From Caulobacter segnis (GTDB taxonomy: Bacteria; Pseudomonadota; Alphaproteobacteria; Caulobacterales; Caulobacteraceae), in contig NZ_QFQZ01000037.1 in NCBI RefSeq assembly GCF_003243465.1, forward strand, positions 1 through 44,451: a DNA stretch of 44,451 nt, given 5' to 3'. The notes under the pieces were generated by a model. The model was not told the origin of the DNA, searched no databases, and was given only the letters and a program-made list of their open reading frames with translations. Shown here piece after piece: positions 7,465-15,524 of this stretch (position 1 is the first letter of the stretch; each line of letters opens with the position of its first letter). Made by a program: the position numbers and the translations under genes.

Positions 7465-9219
7465 ATGACCCAGGCCGCCGCCGCTAAGTCCATTCCGTGG
7501 CCCGCCATGTCGGTTCAGCAAGCCTATGCGCTGATCACCCAGCCGGGCACGCCGGGCGAGATGGAAGAGGTCGAGATCCGCGGCGTGAAGACAAGGGTCT
7601 GGAAGAACGCGCCGCCGACCCTGCGCGAGACGCTCCTGATGGGGCGCACGCACGGCGAGAAGATCTTCCTGGTCCACGAGGACGAGCGGGTCAGCTTCGA
7701 GGCCTTCTATCGCGCCGTCACCCACATGGCCGCCGAACTCCAGGCCTTCGGCGTACAGAAGGGCGACCGGGTCGCGATCGTCATGCGCAACGTGCCCGAA
7801 TGGCCGGTGGCCTTCTATGCGGGCCTGACCCTCGGCGCGATCGTCACGCCGCTGAACGCCTGGTGGACGGGCCCCGAGCTGGAGTATGGCCTCGTCGATT
7901 CCGGGGCCAAGGTCGCCATCGTCGATGTCGAGCGCTACGAGCGGCTGGCCGAGCACCTTCACAACTGTCCCGAGCTGCAGCGCGTCTATGTCAGCCGCTC
8001 GCCGGAAGAGATCAGCCACCCTTATGTCGTCCATTTGGAGGCGGTGATCGGCGGGGCCAACGACTGGGCGGCGCTGGAAGCCAAGCCGCTGCCCGCCGTC
8101 GAGCTGGCGGCCGATGACGACGCCACCATCTTCTACACCTCGGGCACCACGGGGAAGCCCAAGGGCGCGATCGCCACCCACCGCAATATCAACAGCAACA
8201 TCTTCGCCGCCGCCGCCGCGTCCGCGCGCGCCTTCCTGCGCCGGGGCGAGGCGCCGCCCCAGCCCGATCCGAGCGCGCCGCAGAAGGGCGCGCTGCTGTC
8301 GGTGCCGTTCTTCCACGCCACCGGCTGCTTCGCGGTGCTGAACCCCTCGCTGTTCGGCGGCGCCAAGCTGGCCATGATGCGCAAGTGGGACGCCGAGCGG
8401 GCGATGCAGGTGATCCAGGACGAAAAGCTGACCCAGATGGGCGGCGTGCCGACCATCGCCTGGCAGATCATCGAGCACCCGAACCGCGACAAGTATGACC
8501 TCTCTTCGATCGAAGCCGTGGCCTATGGCGGCGCGCCCTCGGCGCCGGAGCTGGTGCGCAAGATCAAAGAGATCTGGCCCAAGTCCTCGCCCGGCAACGG
8601 CTGGGGCATGACCGAGACCTCGGCCACGGCGACCAGCAACTCGGCCGAGGACTACGAGAACCGGCCCGACAGCTGCGGCCCGGCCGTGCCGGTCACGGAC
8701 CTCAAGATCATGACCGTCGAGGCGCCGTATCGTGAGCTGCCGATCGGCGAGGTCGGCGAGCTGTGGTGCAAGGGCCCGCAGGTCGTGCGCGGCTACTGGA
8801 ACAAGCCGGAGGCCACCGCCCAGACCTTCGTTGACGGCTGGGTGCGGACCGGCGACCTGGCGCGCCTCGACGCCGAGGGCTTCTGCTTCATCATCGACCG
8901 CGCCAAGGACATGCTGATCCGGGGCGGCGAGAACATCTACTGCATCGAGGTCGAGAACTGCCTCTACGACCACCCGGCGGTCATGGACGCGGCCCTGGTC
9001 GGCATCCCGCACAAGTCGCTGGGCGAGGAGCCGGCGGCGGTCGTCACCCTGAAGCCCGGCGCCGAGGCCTCCGAGGCCGAACTGCGGGCCTTCGTCGCTG
9101 ATCGTCTGGCCGCTTTCAAGGTGCCGGTGAAGGTGGTGTTCTGGCACGAGACCTTGCCGCGCAACGCCAATGGCAAGATCATGAAGAACGAACTGAAAAA
9201 GGTGTTCGTGGAGGGGTGA
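7465..9219 (+). CDS. Class I adenylate-forming enzyme, fatty-acid/acyl-CoA ligase
   Basis: 584 aa. It should activate a carboxylic acid, probably a fatty acid, to acyl-AMP and then acyl-CoA. The P-loop-like motif YTSGTTGKPKGA is near residue 225. Also present are GWGMTETSA, the RTGDLARLDAEGF hinge region, RAKDMLIRGGENIYCIEVE and the catalytic lysine region LPRNANGKIMKNELK at the C terminus. An insert around ARAFLRRGEAPPQPDPSAPQ follows the P-loop. There is no signal peptide; it is cytoplasmic or peripheral. The start follows GGGAG about 9 nt upstream. The stop is close to the DUF1801 gene, so the two may be cotranscribed. The PsrA-like palindrome upstream supports a fatty-acid substrate, but chain length is unknown. 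Confidence 0.92.
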   Translation: MTQAAAAKSIPWPAMSVQQAYALITQPGTPGEMEEVEIRGVKTRVWKNAPPTLRETLLMGRTHGEKIFLVHEDERVSFEAFYRAVTHMAAELQAFGVQKGDRVAIVMRNVPEWPVAFYAGLTLGAIVTPLNAWWTGPELEYGLVDSGAKVAIVDVERYERLAEHLHNCPELQRVYVSRSPEEISHPYVVHLEAVIGGANDWAALEAKPLPAVELAADDDATIFYTSGTTGKPKGAIATHRNINSNIFAAAAASARAFLRRGEAPPQPDPSAPQKGALLSVPFFHATGCFAVLNPSLFGGAKLAMMRKWDAERAMQVIQDEKLTQMGGVPTIAWQIIEHPNRDKYDLSSIEAVAYGGAPSAPELVRKIKEIWPKSSPGNGWGMTETSATATSNSAEDYENRPDSCGPAVPVTDLKIMTVEAPYRELPIGEVGELWCKGPQVVRGYWNKPEATAQTFVDGWVRTGDLARLDAEGFCFIIDRAKDMLIRGGENIYCIEVENCLYDHPAVMDAALVGIPHKSLGEEPAAVVTLKPGAEASEAELRAFVADRLAAFKVPVKVVFWHETLPRNANGKIMKNELKKVFVEG

Positions 9220-9242
9220 TCCGCCCCTCGCTGGAGGGGGCG

Positions 9243-9602
9243 ATGGTTCAGTCAAAGGCGGCGCGTGTCGATGACTTCCTGGCGGAGGTCCCGCCCGAGC
9301 GCCGCCCGGCGCTGGACCGACTGCGCGCCCTCTGCCTCGAGCGGTTCGGCGTCGACAGCGAAATCATGGCCTTCGGCATGCCGGGCTACGGCGACCCCAA
9401 GGCGCCGCTGGTCTCGTTCAACAGCCAGAAGCAGTACATCGCGCTCTATGTCGGCCGCGGGGCGCTGGACGCCTTCCCGGAGCGCATGGCGGGGGTCGAT
9501 CGCGGCGGCGGCTGCGTGCGCTGGAAGAAGCCCGAGGCGATCGACTTCGGGCTGGTCGCCGATTTGTTGGATCACGTCCGAGAACACGGACGCGGGGCGT
9601 AG
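9243..9602 (+). CDS. DUF1801 domain protein (YdhG/CyaY-like fold)
   Basis: 119 aa. The pattern of a DUF1801 protein is visible: an N-terminal helix (VDDFLAEVPPERRPALDRLR), the core FGMPGYGD...PLVSFNSQKQYIALYVG, and the end GCVRWKKPEAIDFGLVADLL. The family is widespread and its biochemical function is not established; some members resemble frataxin/CyaY in fold. I prefer the ATG at 9243 because GGAGGGGG precedes it at ideal distance; an upstream ATG at 9216 overlapping the ligase stop is less likely. It lies 23 bp after the ligase gene and may be translationally coupled to it. It converges with the amidase gene. Confidence 0.8.
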   Translation: MVQSKAARVDDFLAEVPPERRPALDRLRALCLERFGVDSEIMAFGMPGYGDPKAPLVSFNSQKQYIALYVGRGALDAFPERMAGVDRGGGCVRWKKPEAIDFGLVADLLDHVREHGRGA

Positions 9603-9644
9603 GAGCCGCCGTCCCAGCCGAGCCGGAACGGCGGGTCGTCAGGG

Positions 9645-11132
9645 CTAGGCGCTGACCGGCGGCCGTTTGTGCGCCCAGGGCTGGGCCTCTTCCAACTGGT
9701 AGGCCAGGGCCAGCAGCGTGGCCTCGCCGCCGGCGCGGCCGGCGATCTGGACGCCGACCGGCAGGCCGTCGGCGGTCCAATGCAGCGGCACGCTCATGGC
9801 CGGCGCTCCGGCGACGTTCTGGATCGGAGTGTAGCCGACATAGGCCGTCAGCCGCGCCTGGAGTTCCTCGAACGGAACCCAGCCGGCGACATAGCCGAGC
9901 TCGACGGGCGGCTTGCCCAGCACCGGCGACAGGATGACGTCGTACTTCGCCAGCCAGGCGTCATAGGCGCCGATGAAGGCCTTCAGTCGCTGCATGGCGG
10001 CGGGCAGGGCGTCCTTGGGGAGCTTGCCGACCAGTTCGGCCATGCCCAGGGTGAACGGTTCCAGCACGCTGGCGTCGGGCTTGCGGCCCATGGCCTTCGT
10101 CACGCCCGCGACCAGCTCCGCCGCGCCGCTGGCCCATAGCACCGTGAAGTCCTGGCCAAACTGCGCGCCATCGACGGGCAGGGTGGCGGGCTCGACCCGG
10201 TGTCCGAGGTCGCCGAGCAGCTTGGCGGCGTTCTCGACAGCGGTCCGCACTTCCGGATCGGGCGCCAGGCCCGTGCCGCCGTTCATCATGAGGCCGACCC
10301 TCAGCTTCTTCTTCAGCGGCTGGCCGATCATGCCGATGGGCTTCAGCGGCGCGCCGGCGTCCGTCCGCTCGGTCGCCGCGAACATCGCCGCCGAGTCGCG
10401 GACGCTGTGGGTCAGGACGTGGGATACCGACAGGTCGATGCCCCAGCTGCTGGGCCGGTTGGGGATCATCCGGCCGCGCGAGGGCTTCAGGCCAAAGAGG
10501 CCGCAATTGGCCGAGGGGATGCGGATCGAGCCGCCGCCGTCGCTGGCGTGGGCGATGGCGACCATGCCGGAAGCCACCGCCGCCGCGGCGCCGCCGGACG
10601 AGCCGCCTGAGGAATGCTGGGTGTTCCAGGGATTGCGGGTCGGCAGGAAGCCCATCGGCTCGGTCGTCGGCAGGAAGCCGTATTCCGGCGTCGCCGACTT
10701 GCCCAGGGTGACCAGCCCCGCCTTGTCGAAGGCGTCGATATAGGCGGTCTGCTCCTTCTCCGGCTTGGCGCCCATGCTGACGCGCGTCCCGTAGCGGGTC
10801 GGCAGGCCCCTGTAGGGATCCAGGTCCTTGACCAGGAAGGGTACGCCCGCGAACGGACCGGAGAGCTTGCCGGCCTTGGCCTTGTCCAGCGCGCGCTCGA
10901 AGTCCGAGGCGACCAGGGCCTGGACTTGGGGCTGCAGCGTCTCGATCCGCCGGATCGCCGCCTCGACCAGTTCGGCCGCGCTGACCTCCTTGCGGCTGAC
11001 CCGCCCGGCGAGTTCGGTGGCGTCTGGCGTCCACGGAGCGGGGGCGGCGGATGACTTGGGCTTGGCGAAGGCCGAGGGGGCGGCGGCGATGGCGGCGGAG
11101 GCGGCCAGGAGGCCGCGGCGGCTGAAACGCAT
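9645..11132 (-). CDS. Tat-exported amidase (amidase signature family)
   Basis: 495 aa. A twin-arginine signal (RFSRRGLLAASAAIAAAPSAFA) indicates Tat export to the periplasm. The amidase signature catalytic triad is visible: Lys102 in VPFLVKDLD, the cis-Ser in HSSGGSSGGAAAA (about residue 178) and the nucleophile Ser in DGGGSIRIPSANCG (about 202). The family hydrolyses amide bonds in many substrates; the closest known subtype (aryl amidase, 6-aminohexanoate-type or GatA-like) cannot be decided here. No gatB/gatC neighbour is present, and GatA proteins lack a Tat signal, so a role in tRNA amidation is unlikely. Start chosen at MRFSRRG for the signal. It diverges from tlyA. Confidence 0.9.
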   Translation of the reverse strand: MRFSRRGLLAASAAIAAAPSAFAKPKSSAAPAPWTPDATELAGRVSRKEVSAAELVEAAIRRIETLQPQVQALVASDFERALDKAKAGKLSGPFAGVPFLVKDLDPYRGLPTRYGTRVSMGAKPEKEQTAYIDAFDKAGLVTLGKSATPEYGFLPTTEPMGFLPTRNPWNTQHSSGGSSGGAAAAVASGMVAIAHASDGGGSIRIPSANCGLFGLKPSRGRMIPNRPSSWGIDLSVSHVLTHSVRDSAAMFAATERTDAGAPLKPIGMIGQPLKKKLRVGLMMNGGTGLAPDPEVRTAVENAAKLLGDLGHRVEPATLPVDGAQFGQDFTVLWASGAAELVAGVTKAMGRKPDASVLEPFTLGMAELVGKLPKDALPAAMQRLKAFIGAYDAWLAKYDVILSPVLGKPPVELGYVAGWVPFEELQARLTAYVGYTPIQNVAGAPAMSVPLHWTADGLPVGVQIAGRAGGEATLLALAYQLEEAQPWAHKRPPVSA

Positions 11133-11252
11133 GGATGGTTGTCTCCCACGGGCCGGCGTCTTGCGCGCCGGTGATCGCGGTTAAGTTGGCCTGGAAGAGA
11201 CCTGGGCCGCAACCCCGTGCTACAGGGCCAGCTTCGGTTTTGGGGAGGCGTC

Positions 11253-11984
11253 GTGGCCCGCAAGCGCATCGATCAGCTGCTCGTCGAGCGAGGCGTCTTC
11301 GACAGCCGCGCCAAGGCCCGCGCGGCCGTCGAGGCGGGGCGGGTGATGGTGGCGGGCAAGGTGGTCGCCAAGCCATCCGAAAGCGTCGCCGAGGACGCCG
11401 AGATCCTCGCCGAGGCCGCCCATCCCTGGGTGGGGCGGGGGGCGCTGAAGCTGGTCCATGCGCTGGACCTGTGGCCCATCGTCGTGCAGGGGCGGATCGC
11501 TGTCGACGTGGGCGCCTCCACCGGCGGCTTCACCGAGGTCCTGCTGTCGCGCGGCGCGGCCCAGGTGTTCGCGGTCGATGTCGGCCGCGACCAGCTTCAC
11601 GCCAAGCTCAAGGCGGACGACCGGGTGGCGGACCTGTCGGGAGTCGACGCCCGGGCGCTGGACACCAACCGCATTCCCGCGCCGCCGGAGTTGGTCGTCA
11701 GCGACGTCAGCTTCATCTCCCTGACCAAGGCGCTTCCCGCCGCCCTGGCTCTGGCCACGCCCGGCGCGGACTTGGTGGCGCTGATCAAGCCGCAGTTCGA
11801 GGCTGGGCGCGACCATGTCGGCAAGGGCGGGCTGGTCAAGGATCCCGAGGTCATCGCTCGCGTCGAGGGCGAAATCACCGACTTCCTGGAAGGCGCGGGT
11901 TGGTCCGTGAAGGGCTTGGCCGAAAGCCCGATTACCGGCGGCGAGGGCCAGGTCGAGCGCTTGGTCTGGGCGGTCAAGCGCTAA
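11253..11984 (+). CDS. tlyA: TlyA family rRNA (cytidine-2'-O)-methyltransferase
   Basis: 243 aa. An S4 RNA-binding domain (ARKRIDQLLVERGVFDSRAK to about residue 60) precedes a Rossmann methyltransferase (FtsJ-like) domain with SAM motif AVDVGASTGGFTEVLL at about 83-98, DVSFISLTKALP and LIKPQFEAGRDHVGKGG. TlyA family members methylate 2'-hydroxyls of 16S and/or 23S rRNA cytidines, and in mycobacteria their loss gives capreomycin resistance; activity of this one on either rRNA is inferred. I chose the GTG at 11253 because TGGGGAGG lies about 5 nt before it and homology starts at ARKRIDQ; an upstream ATG at 11217 has no support. It is divergent from the amidase gene. Confidence 0.9.
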   Translation: MARKRIDQLLVERGVFDSRAKARAAVEAGRVMVAGKVVAKPSESVAEDAEILAEAAHPWVGRGALKLVHALDLWPIVVQGRIAVDVGASTGGFTEVLLSRGAAQVFAVDVGRDQLHAKLKADDRVADLSGVDARALDTNRIPAPPELVVSDVSFISLTKALPAALALATPGADLVALIKPQFEAGRDHVGKGGLVKDPEVIARVEGEITDFLEGAGWSVKGLAESPITGGEGQVERLVWAVKR

Positions 11985-11991
11985 ACGAAAC

Positions 11992-12017
11992 CGGCCGCCC
12001 CCCAAGGGGAGCGGCCG
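11992..12017 (-). terminator. Possible terminator between convergent tlyA and glycine-zipper gene
   Basis: An inverted repeat CGGCCGC-CCCC-CAA-GGGG-A-GCGGCCG has one bulge. On the minus strand it is followed by GGTTTCGTTTAGCGC, which is T-rich, so it best serves the minus-strand gene ending at 12045. On the plus strand it is followed by ATCGTCTTCC, a poor tract. Confidence 0.5.
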
Positions 12018-12044
12018 ATCGTCTTCCACAAGATGGCGGGTCGC

Positions 12045-12638
12045 TTAGTCGACCACTTGGTACCGGCCGTTGGCGTCCGGACAGACGCGCACGAAGCGCT
12101 TCTGGACGCGGCCGTCCGGCAGGTAGATCGGGCTTTCGGCCAAGGTGCAGCCGTTGATGTCGGCCTTCGGGCGGTCGGCGACGCGATAGCCTTCGTGGCG
12201 CTCGTAGCTGCGCTCGTAATAGCTGTCGCGTTCGGCGTCGCGGCGGGCGTCGTCATAGGAGGACGGCGGCGGCGGGGGCGGAGGCGGTTCGTTATAGGCC
12301 ACGGGCGGCGGAGGCGGCGGAGGCGGTGGCGCGCGGCCCGGCGTGCAGGCGGCGGAGTTCTTGCCGACATTGGTCCCGATCACCGCGCCCAGCAAGCCGC
12401 CCAGAACGGCGCCTTCGGTGCGAGCCCCCTTGGCCGCGATGCCGCTGCCGATCGCCGCGCCGATGCCGGCGCCGGCCAGGCCGCCGCCCGCGCCGCGCTG
12501 CGTCGTCGAGCGCTGGCACTCGTCATAGTACGGCCGCTGGTCATAGGCCCCACCCGAGCCATAGGCCTGGGCCGAGGCGAGGGTCGGCGTGAGAACGCCG
12601 CAGACGAGGGCGACGGTGACGCCCAGAACGGTCTTCAT
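12045..12638 (-). CDS. Glycine-zipper (2TM) domain envelope protein
   Basis: 197 aa. A signal peptide starts at MKTVLGVTVALVCGVLTPTL with cleavage near ASAQ. A glycine-zipper pair follows, GGGLAGAGIGAAIGSGIAAK and EGAVLGGLLGAVIGTNVGK (about residues 52-93), which resembles outer-membrane-associated Gly-zipper proteins. Then come proline runs (PPPPPPPPP twice) and a C-terminal region containing CTLAESPIYLPDGRVQKRFV with cysteines. It is probably periplasmic or membrane-associated. I chose the start at 12638 for the signal peptide; an in-frame ATG further upstream would add an unlikely tail. Function is unknown. Confidence 0.78.
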   Translation of the reverse strand: MKTVLGVTVALVCGVLTPTLASAQAYGSGGAYDQRPYYDECQRSTTQRGAGGGLAGAGIGAAIGSGIAAKGARTEGAVLGGLLGAVIGTNVGKNSAACTPGRAPPPPPPPPPVAYNEPPPPPPPPSSYDDARRDAERDSYYERSYERHEGYRVADRPKADINGCTLAESPIYLPDGRVQKRFVRVCPDANGRYQVVD

Positions 12639-12832
12639 CTTGGTGGTCCTGCTCTTGGTGGCGGTCATGGTCATGAGAGAGCTTGTCAATTTAGGGGCGA
12701 GGCCCGGTCCGTTCGTTGGTCAAGCTATGGCGTAGTCAACATGAACGGCGCCTGACCGAGGTGTTCAGCTTGTCGTCCGCGCGGTATGGACGGCCTCTGC
12801 GCGCCGGTTCCCTGGCGCCCTATGGATACCAG

Positions 12833-14083
12833 ATGCGAGAACTGACGATCGACGCGGTCGGCGCCCAAGGCGACGGCCTCTCCCGCAACGCGGAGGGCAA
12901 GGGGGCCGCCTTCGTGCCCCTGACCCTGCCGGGCGAGCGGGTGCTGGCCAGGATGGACGGCGCGCGGGGCGAGGTCGCCGAGATCCTCATCCCCAGCCCG
13001 GACCGCGTGACGCCGCCGTGCCGCCACTTTGGGACCTGCGGCGGCTGCGCCCTGCAGCACTGGGCGTCTGAGCCCTATCGCGCCTGGAAGGGCGAGCAAA
13101 TCCGTCTCCAGCTGTCGATGGAAGGGCTCGAGACCGAGATCCTGCCGACCTTCGCCGCGCCGCCGGCTTCGCGTCGCCGCGTTGCTCTGCACGCCCGCAA
13201 GGGACCGAAGGGCGTCGGCGCGCTGCTGGGCTTCAAGGAGCGCCGCTCCTGGAACCTCGTGCCGATCGCCGAATGCCCGGTCACCGACCCACGGCTCGTC
13301 GCCGCCCTGCCGGCCCTGGCGCGCTTGGCCGAGCCGTTCCTGGAGCACCCCAAGTCCGCCCCGACGCTGCACGTGACGCTGACGGGCACCGGGCTCGACA
13401 TCGACGTCACCGGCGTCGAGCGCAAGAGCGGCGGGCTGTCGGCCGACGCCCGCATGCGCGCGGCGATGGCCGCCAGCGAGGGCGACTTCGCCCGCGTCAC
13501 CATGGCCGGCGAGACCGTCTATGGCGCGCGCCAGCCGCTGGTGAAGCTGGGACCGGCGGTGGTGGCCTTGCCGCCCGGCGCCTTCCTGCAGGCCGTGCCG
13601 GCCGCCGAGCGCGCCATGGTCGACTTCGCCGTCGCCGAGGCCCAGGGCGCCAGCCGTCTGGCCGATCTCTATTGCGGTGTCGGCACCTTCACCTTCCGCC
13701 TGGCCGAGATCGGGGCGGTCCACGCCGCCGAGATGAGCGCGCCGGCCATCGGCGCGCTGAAGGCCGCCATCGGCTCCACGCCGGGCCTCAAGCCCATCCA
13801 GGCCGAGGCGCGCGACCTTGTCCGGCGCCCGGTGCTGAGCACCGAGCTGGCCAAGATCGACGTCGTGGTCATCGACCCGCCACGTGCGGGCGCGGCCGAG
13901 CAGACGGTCGAGATCGCCAAGTCGAAGGTCCCCAAGGTGATCAGCGTCTCGTGCAATCCGGCCACCTTCGCCAAGGACGCACGCGCCCTGGTCGAGGCCG
14001 GCTTCCGGCTGGAGAAGGTGCTGCCGGTCGACCAGTTCGTCTGGTCGCCGCACATCGAGCTGGTCGGCGTCTTCACGCGCTGA
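12833..14083 (+). CDS. Class I SAM-dependent RNA (uracil-5-)-methyltransferase, TrmA/RlmD/RumA family
   Basis: 416 aa. It begins with a TRAM-like RNA-binding segment (MRELTIDAVGAQGDGLSR). Iron-sulfur cysteines are at C63, C69 and C72 (CRHFGTCGGCALQHW) with C148 in IAECPV as the likely fourth. The methyltransferase half has the SAM motif LADLYCGVGTFTFRLAE, the DPPRAG motif, and the catalytic Cys in ISVSCNPATFAKDA. It methylates uracil C5 in RNA; whether the target is 23S U1939 (RlmD), another 23S uridine or tRNA cannot be told. The ATG at 12833 is chosen because homology starts there. The stop at 14083 almost touches the next gene's ATG (14085), suggesting one transcript. Confidence 0.9.
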   Translation: MRELTIDAVGAQGDGLSRNAEGKGAAFVPLTLPGERVLARMDGARGEVAEILIPSPDRVTPPCRHFGTCGGCALQHWASEPYRAWKGEQIRLQLSMEGLETEILPTFAAPPASRRRVALHARKGPKGVGALLGFKERRSWNLVPIAECPVTDPRLVAALPALARLAEPFLEHPKSAPTLHVTLTGTGLDIDVTGVERKSGGLSADARMRAAMAASEGDFARVTMAGETVYGARQPLVKLGPAVVALPPGAFLQAVPAAERAMVDFAVAEAQGASRLADLYCGVGTFTFRLAEIGAVHAAEMSAPAIGALKAAIGSTPGLKPIQAEARDLVRRPVLSTELAKIDVVVIDPPRAGAAEQTVEIAKSKVPKVISVSCNPATFAKDARALVEAGFRLEKVLPVDQFVWSPHIELVGVFTR

Positions 14084-14084
14084 C

Positions 14085-15134
14085 ATGAGCGGGGGCGAGG
14101 CGGGAAGGCGGTTCGAGGCGCTGGACGGCCTGAGGGGCGTCGCGGCGCTCGGCGTGATGCTCTATCACGTCGGCAGCTGGACCGGCCGCCATGGCCTGGT
14201 GCCGCACGGCTATCTCGCCGTCGACTTCTTTTTCTGCCTCTCAGGCTTTGTCCTAGCCCACGCCTATGGCCGGCGCGAGATCGGCTGGCCGGGCTTCATG
14301 CGCCAGCGGCTGATCCGGCTGTGGCCGCTGATCGCCTTGACCATGCTGCTCGGCGCGACGGTGATCATCCAGCATCGCGAGCGGGTGCCGGGGTGGCTGG
14401 GCCTGGGCCTGCTGATGATCCCCCGCGTGTGGACGAGCGACGATGGGTTCTCACCGCTTTTTCCTTTGAATCCGCCGGCTTGGTCGCTGTTCTTCGAGCT
14501 GGCCGTGGGGGCGGCGTGGTTCCCGATCCGGCGTCTCGGTGTCCTGGGCCACGTGCTGATGGTCGTGCTGCTGCTGCCCGTCATGCTGTATGTCGCGCAC
14601 GGCATGGGCGGGGTGCTGACGGGCTGGGATCGCGGCACCTTCGTGATCAGTTTCCTGCGGACGATCTTCGCCTTCCTGCTGGGCTGGGGCTGCTACCGCA
14701 TCCACCCTTTCACGACCTGGAGCGCGCCAGTCTGGCTGCTGGCGGTGGTGCTGGCGGCTGTGTTGAGTTTCCCGTGGACGCCCTTGAATTGGCTCTACGA
14801 TTTCGTCTGCGTGAGCGTGGTTTTCCCGCTGATGGTGCTGGCGGGGCGGCGCGATCCGGCGGGGCGCCTCGGCGCGCTGTGCCGGGTCTCGGGCGCGATC
14901 TCCTATCCGCTGTACGCGCTGCACTGGCTGGGCTGGGAGCTGATGCTGCGCGGCTTCCGGGCGATCGGGGGCAAAGGCTATCCGATCGGCTTCTCGCTGG
15001 TGGCGATCCCTGTGATCATCGTCGGCGCCTGGGCGGTGCTGAAGCTCTATGACGAGCCGGTCCGGCGGCGCTTGAGGGCGTGGCTAGAAAAGTCTGGGCC
15101 GGCTGTCGGAAGCGGGCATAGTCGCTCGTCCTAG
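14085..15134 (+). CDS. Acyltransferase-3 family membrane protein (OafA/YrhL type)
   Basis: 349 aa. The N terminus FEALDGLRGVAALGVMLYHV is the hallmark of acyltransferase family 3 (DUF/PF01757), including the conserved His in YHV, followed by YLAVDFFFCLSGFVLAHAYG with the RxR-type positive loop. About ten hydrophobic segments are visible. Such proteins transfer acetyl or other acyl groups to sugars or polysaccharides in the inner membrane; the acceptor here is unknown. The start ATG lies one base after the RNA methyltransferase stop, so the two genes are likely cotranscribed, but no functional link is evident. Confidence 0.88.
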   Translation: MSGGEAGRRFEALDGLRGVAALGVMLYHVGSWTGRHGLVPHGYLAVDFFFCLSGFVLAHAYGRREIGWPGFMRQRLIRLWPLIALTMLLGATVIIQHRERVPGWLGLGLLMIPRVWTSDDGFSPLFPLNPPAWSLFFELAVGAAWFPIRRLGVLGHVLMVVLLLPVMLYVAHGMGGVLTGWDRGTFVISFLRTIFAFLLGWGCYRIHPFTTWSAPVWLLAVVLAAVLSFPWTPLNWLYDFVCVSVVFPLMVLAGRRDPAGRLGALCRVSGAISYPLYALHWLGWELMLRGFRAIGGKGYPIGFSLVAIPVIIVGAWAVLKLYDEPVRRRLRAWLEKSGPAVGSGHSRSS

Positions 15135-15152
15135 GCAGGAACGAGGACCGCG

Positions 15153-15524
15153 ATGCTCTACGCCATACTCTGCTACAATTACGAGGACGTCGTCTGCGCC
15201 TGGTCCAAGGACGAGGAGGACGCCGTGATGGAGAAGCTCGGCGTCGTCCAGGAGCGCTTGGCGCGGGAGGGGAAGCTCGGTCCCGTCGCCCGGCTGATGC
15301 CCACGACCGCCGCCACCACCCTGCGCAAGGACCGCGATCCGCCGCTCGTCTTGGATGGTCCGTTCGCCGAGACCAAGGAGCAGCTGCTGGGCTTCTACGT
15401 CGTCGACTGTGACTCGCTGGACGGCGCGCTGCAGATCGCCAAGGACCTGGGCAAGGCCAATCCCGGCGGCTCGTACGAGATCCGGCCGATCGCGATGTTC
15501 AATCCCGGTGAGGTCGCCGCATGA
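15153..15524 (+). CDS. YciI-like / DGPF-domain protein
   Basis: 123 aa. It carries the YCII-related fold with the motif DGPFAETKEQLLGFYVVD near the C-terminal half, hence a DGPF protein. Such proteins are typically found next to ECF42 sigma factors, and this one overlaps the next gene (an ECF42-type sigma factor) by 4 bp (ATGA). The biochemical role is not known. There is no signal peptide. RBS: AGGAACGAGGA just upstream of the ATG. It is about 19 bp downstream of the acyltransferase gene and could be read from the same transcript or an own promoter. Confidence 0.85.
   Translation: MLYAILCYNYEDVVCAWSKDEEDAVMEKLGVVQERLAREGKLGPVARLMPTTAATTLRKDRDPPLVLDGPFAETKEQLLGFYVVDCDSLDGALQIAKDLGKANPGGSYEIRPIAMFNPGEVAA

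Noticed and set aside
12253..12340. Repeated GGCGGC tracts as a tandem repeat or CRISPR-like array
   Set aside because: They encode the proline runs of the glycine-zipper protein and have no spacers; the periodicity comes from Pro codons.
12725..14086. A 453-codon minus-strand frame opposite the RNA methyltransferase gene
   Set aside because: It is a shadow frame: low-complexity Gly/Arg/Ala-rich product, whereas the plus-strand protein has intact TRAM, Fe-S and SAM motifs.
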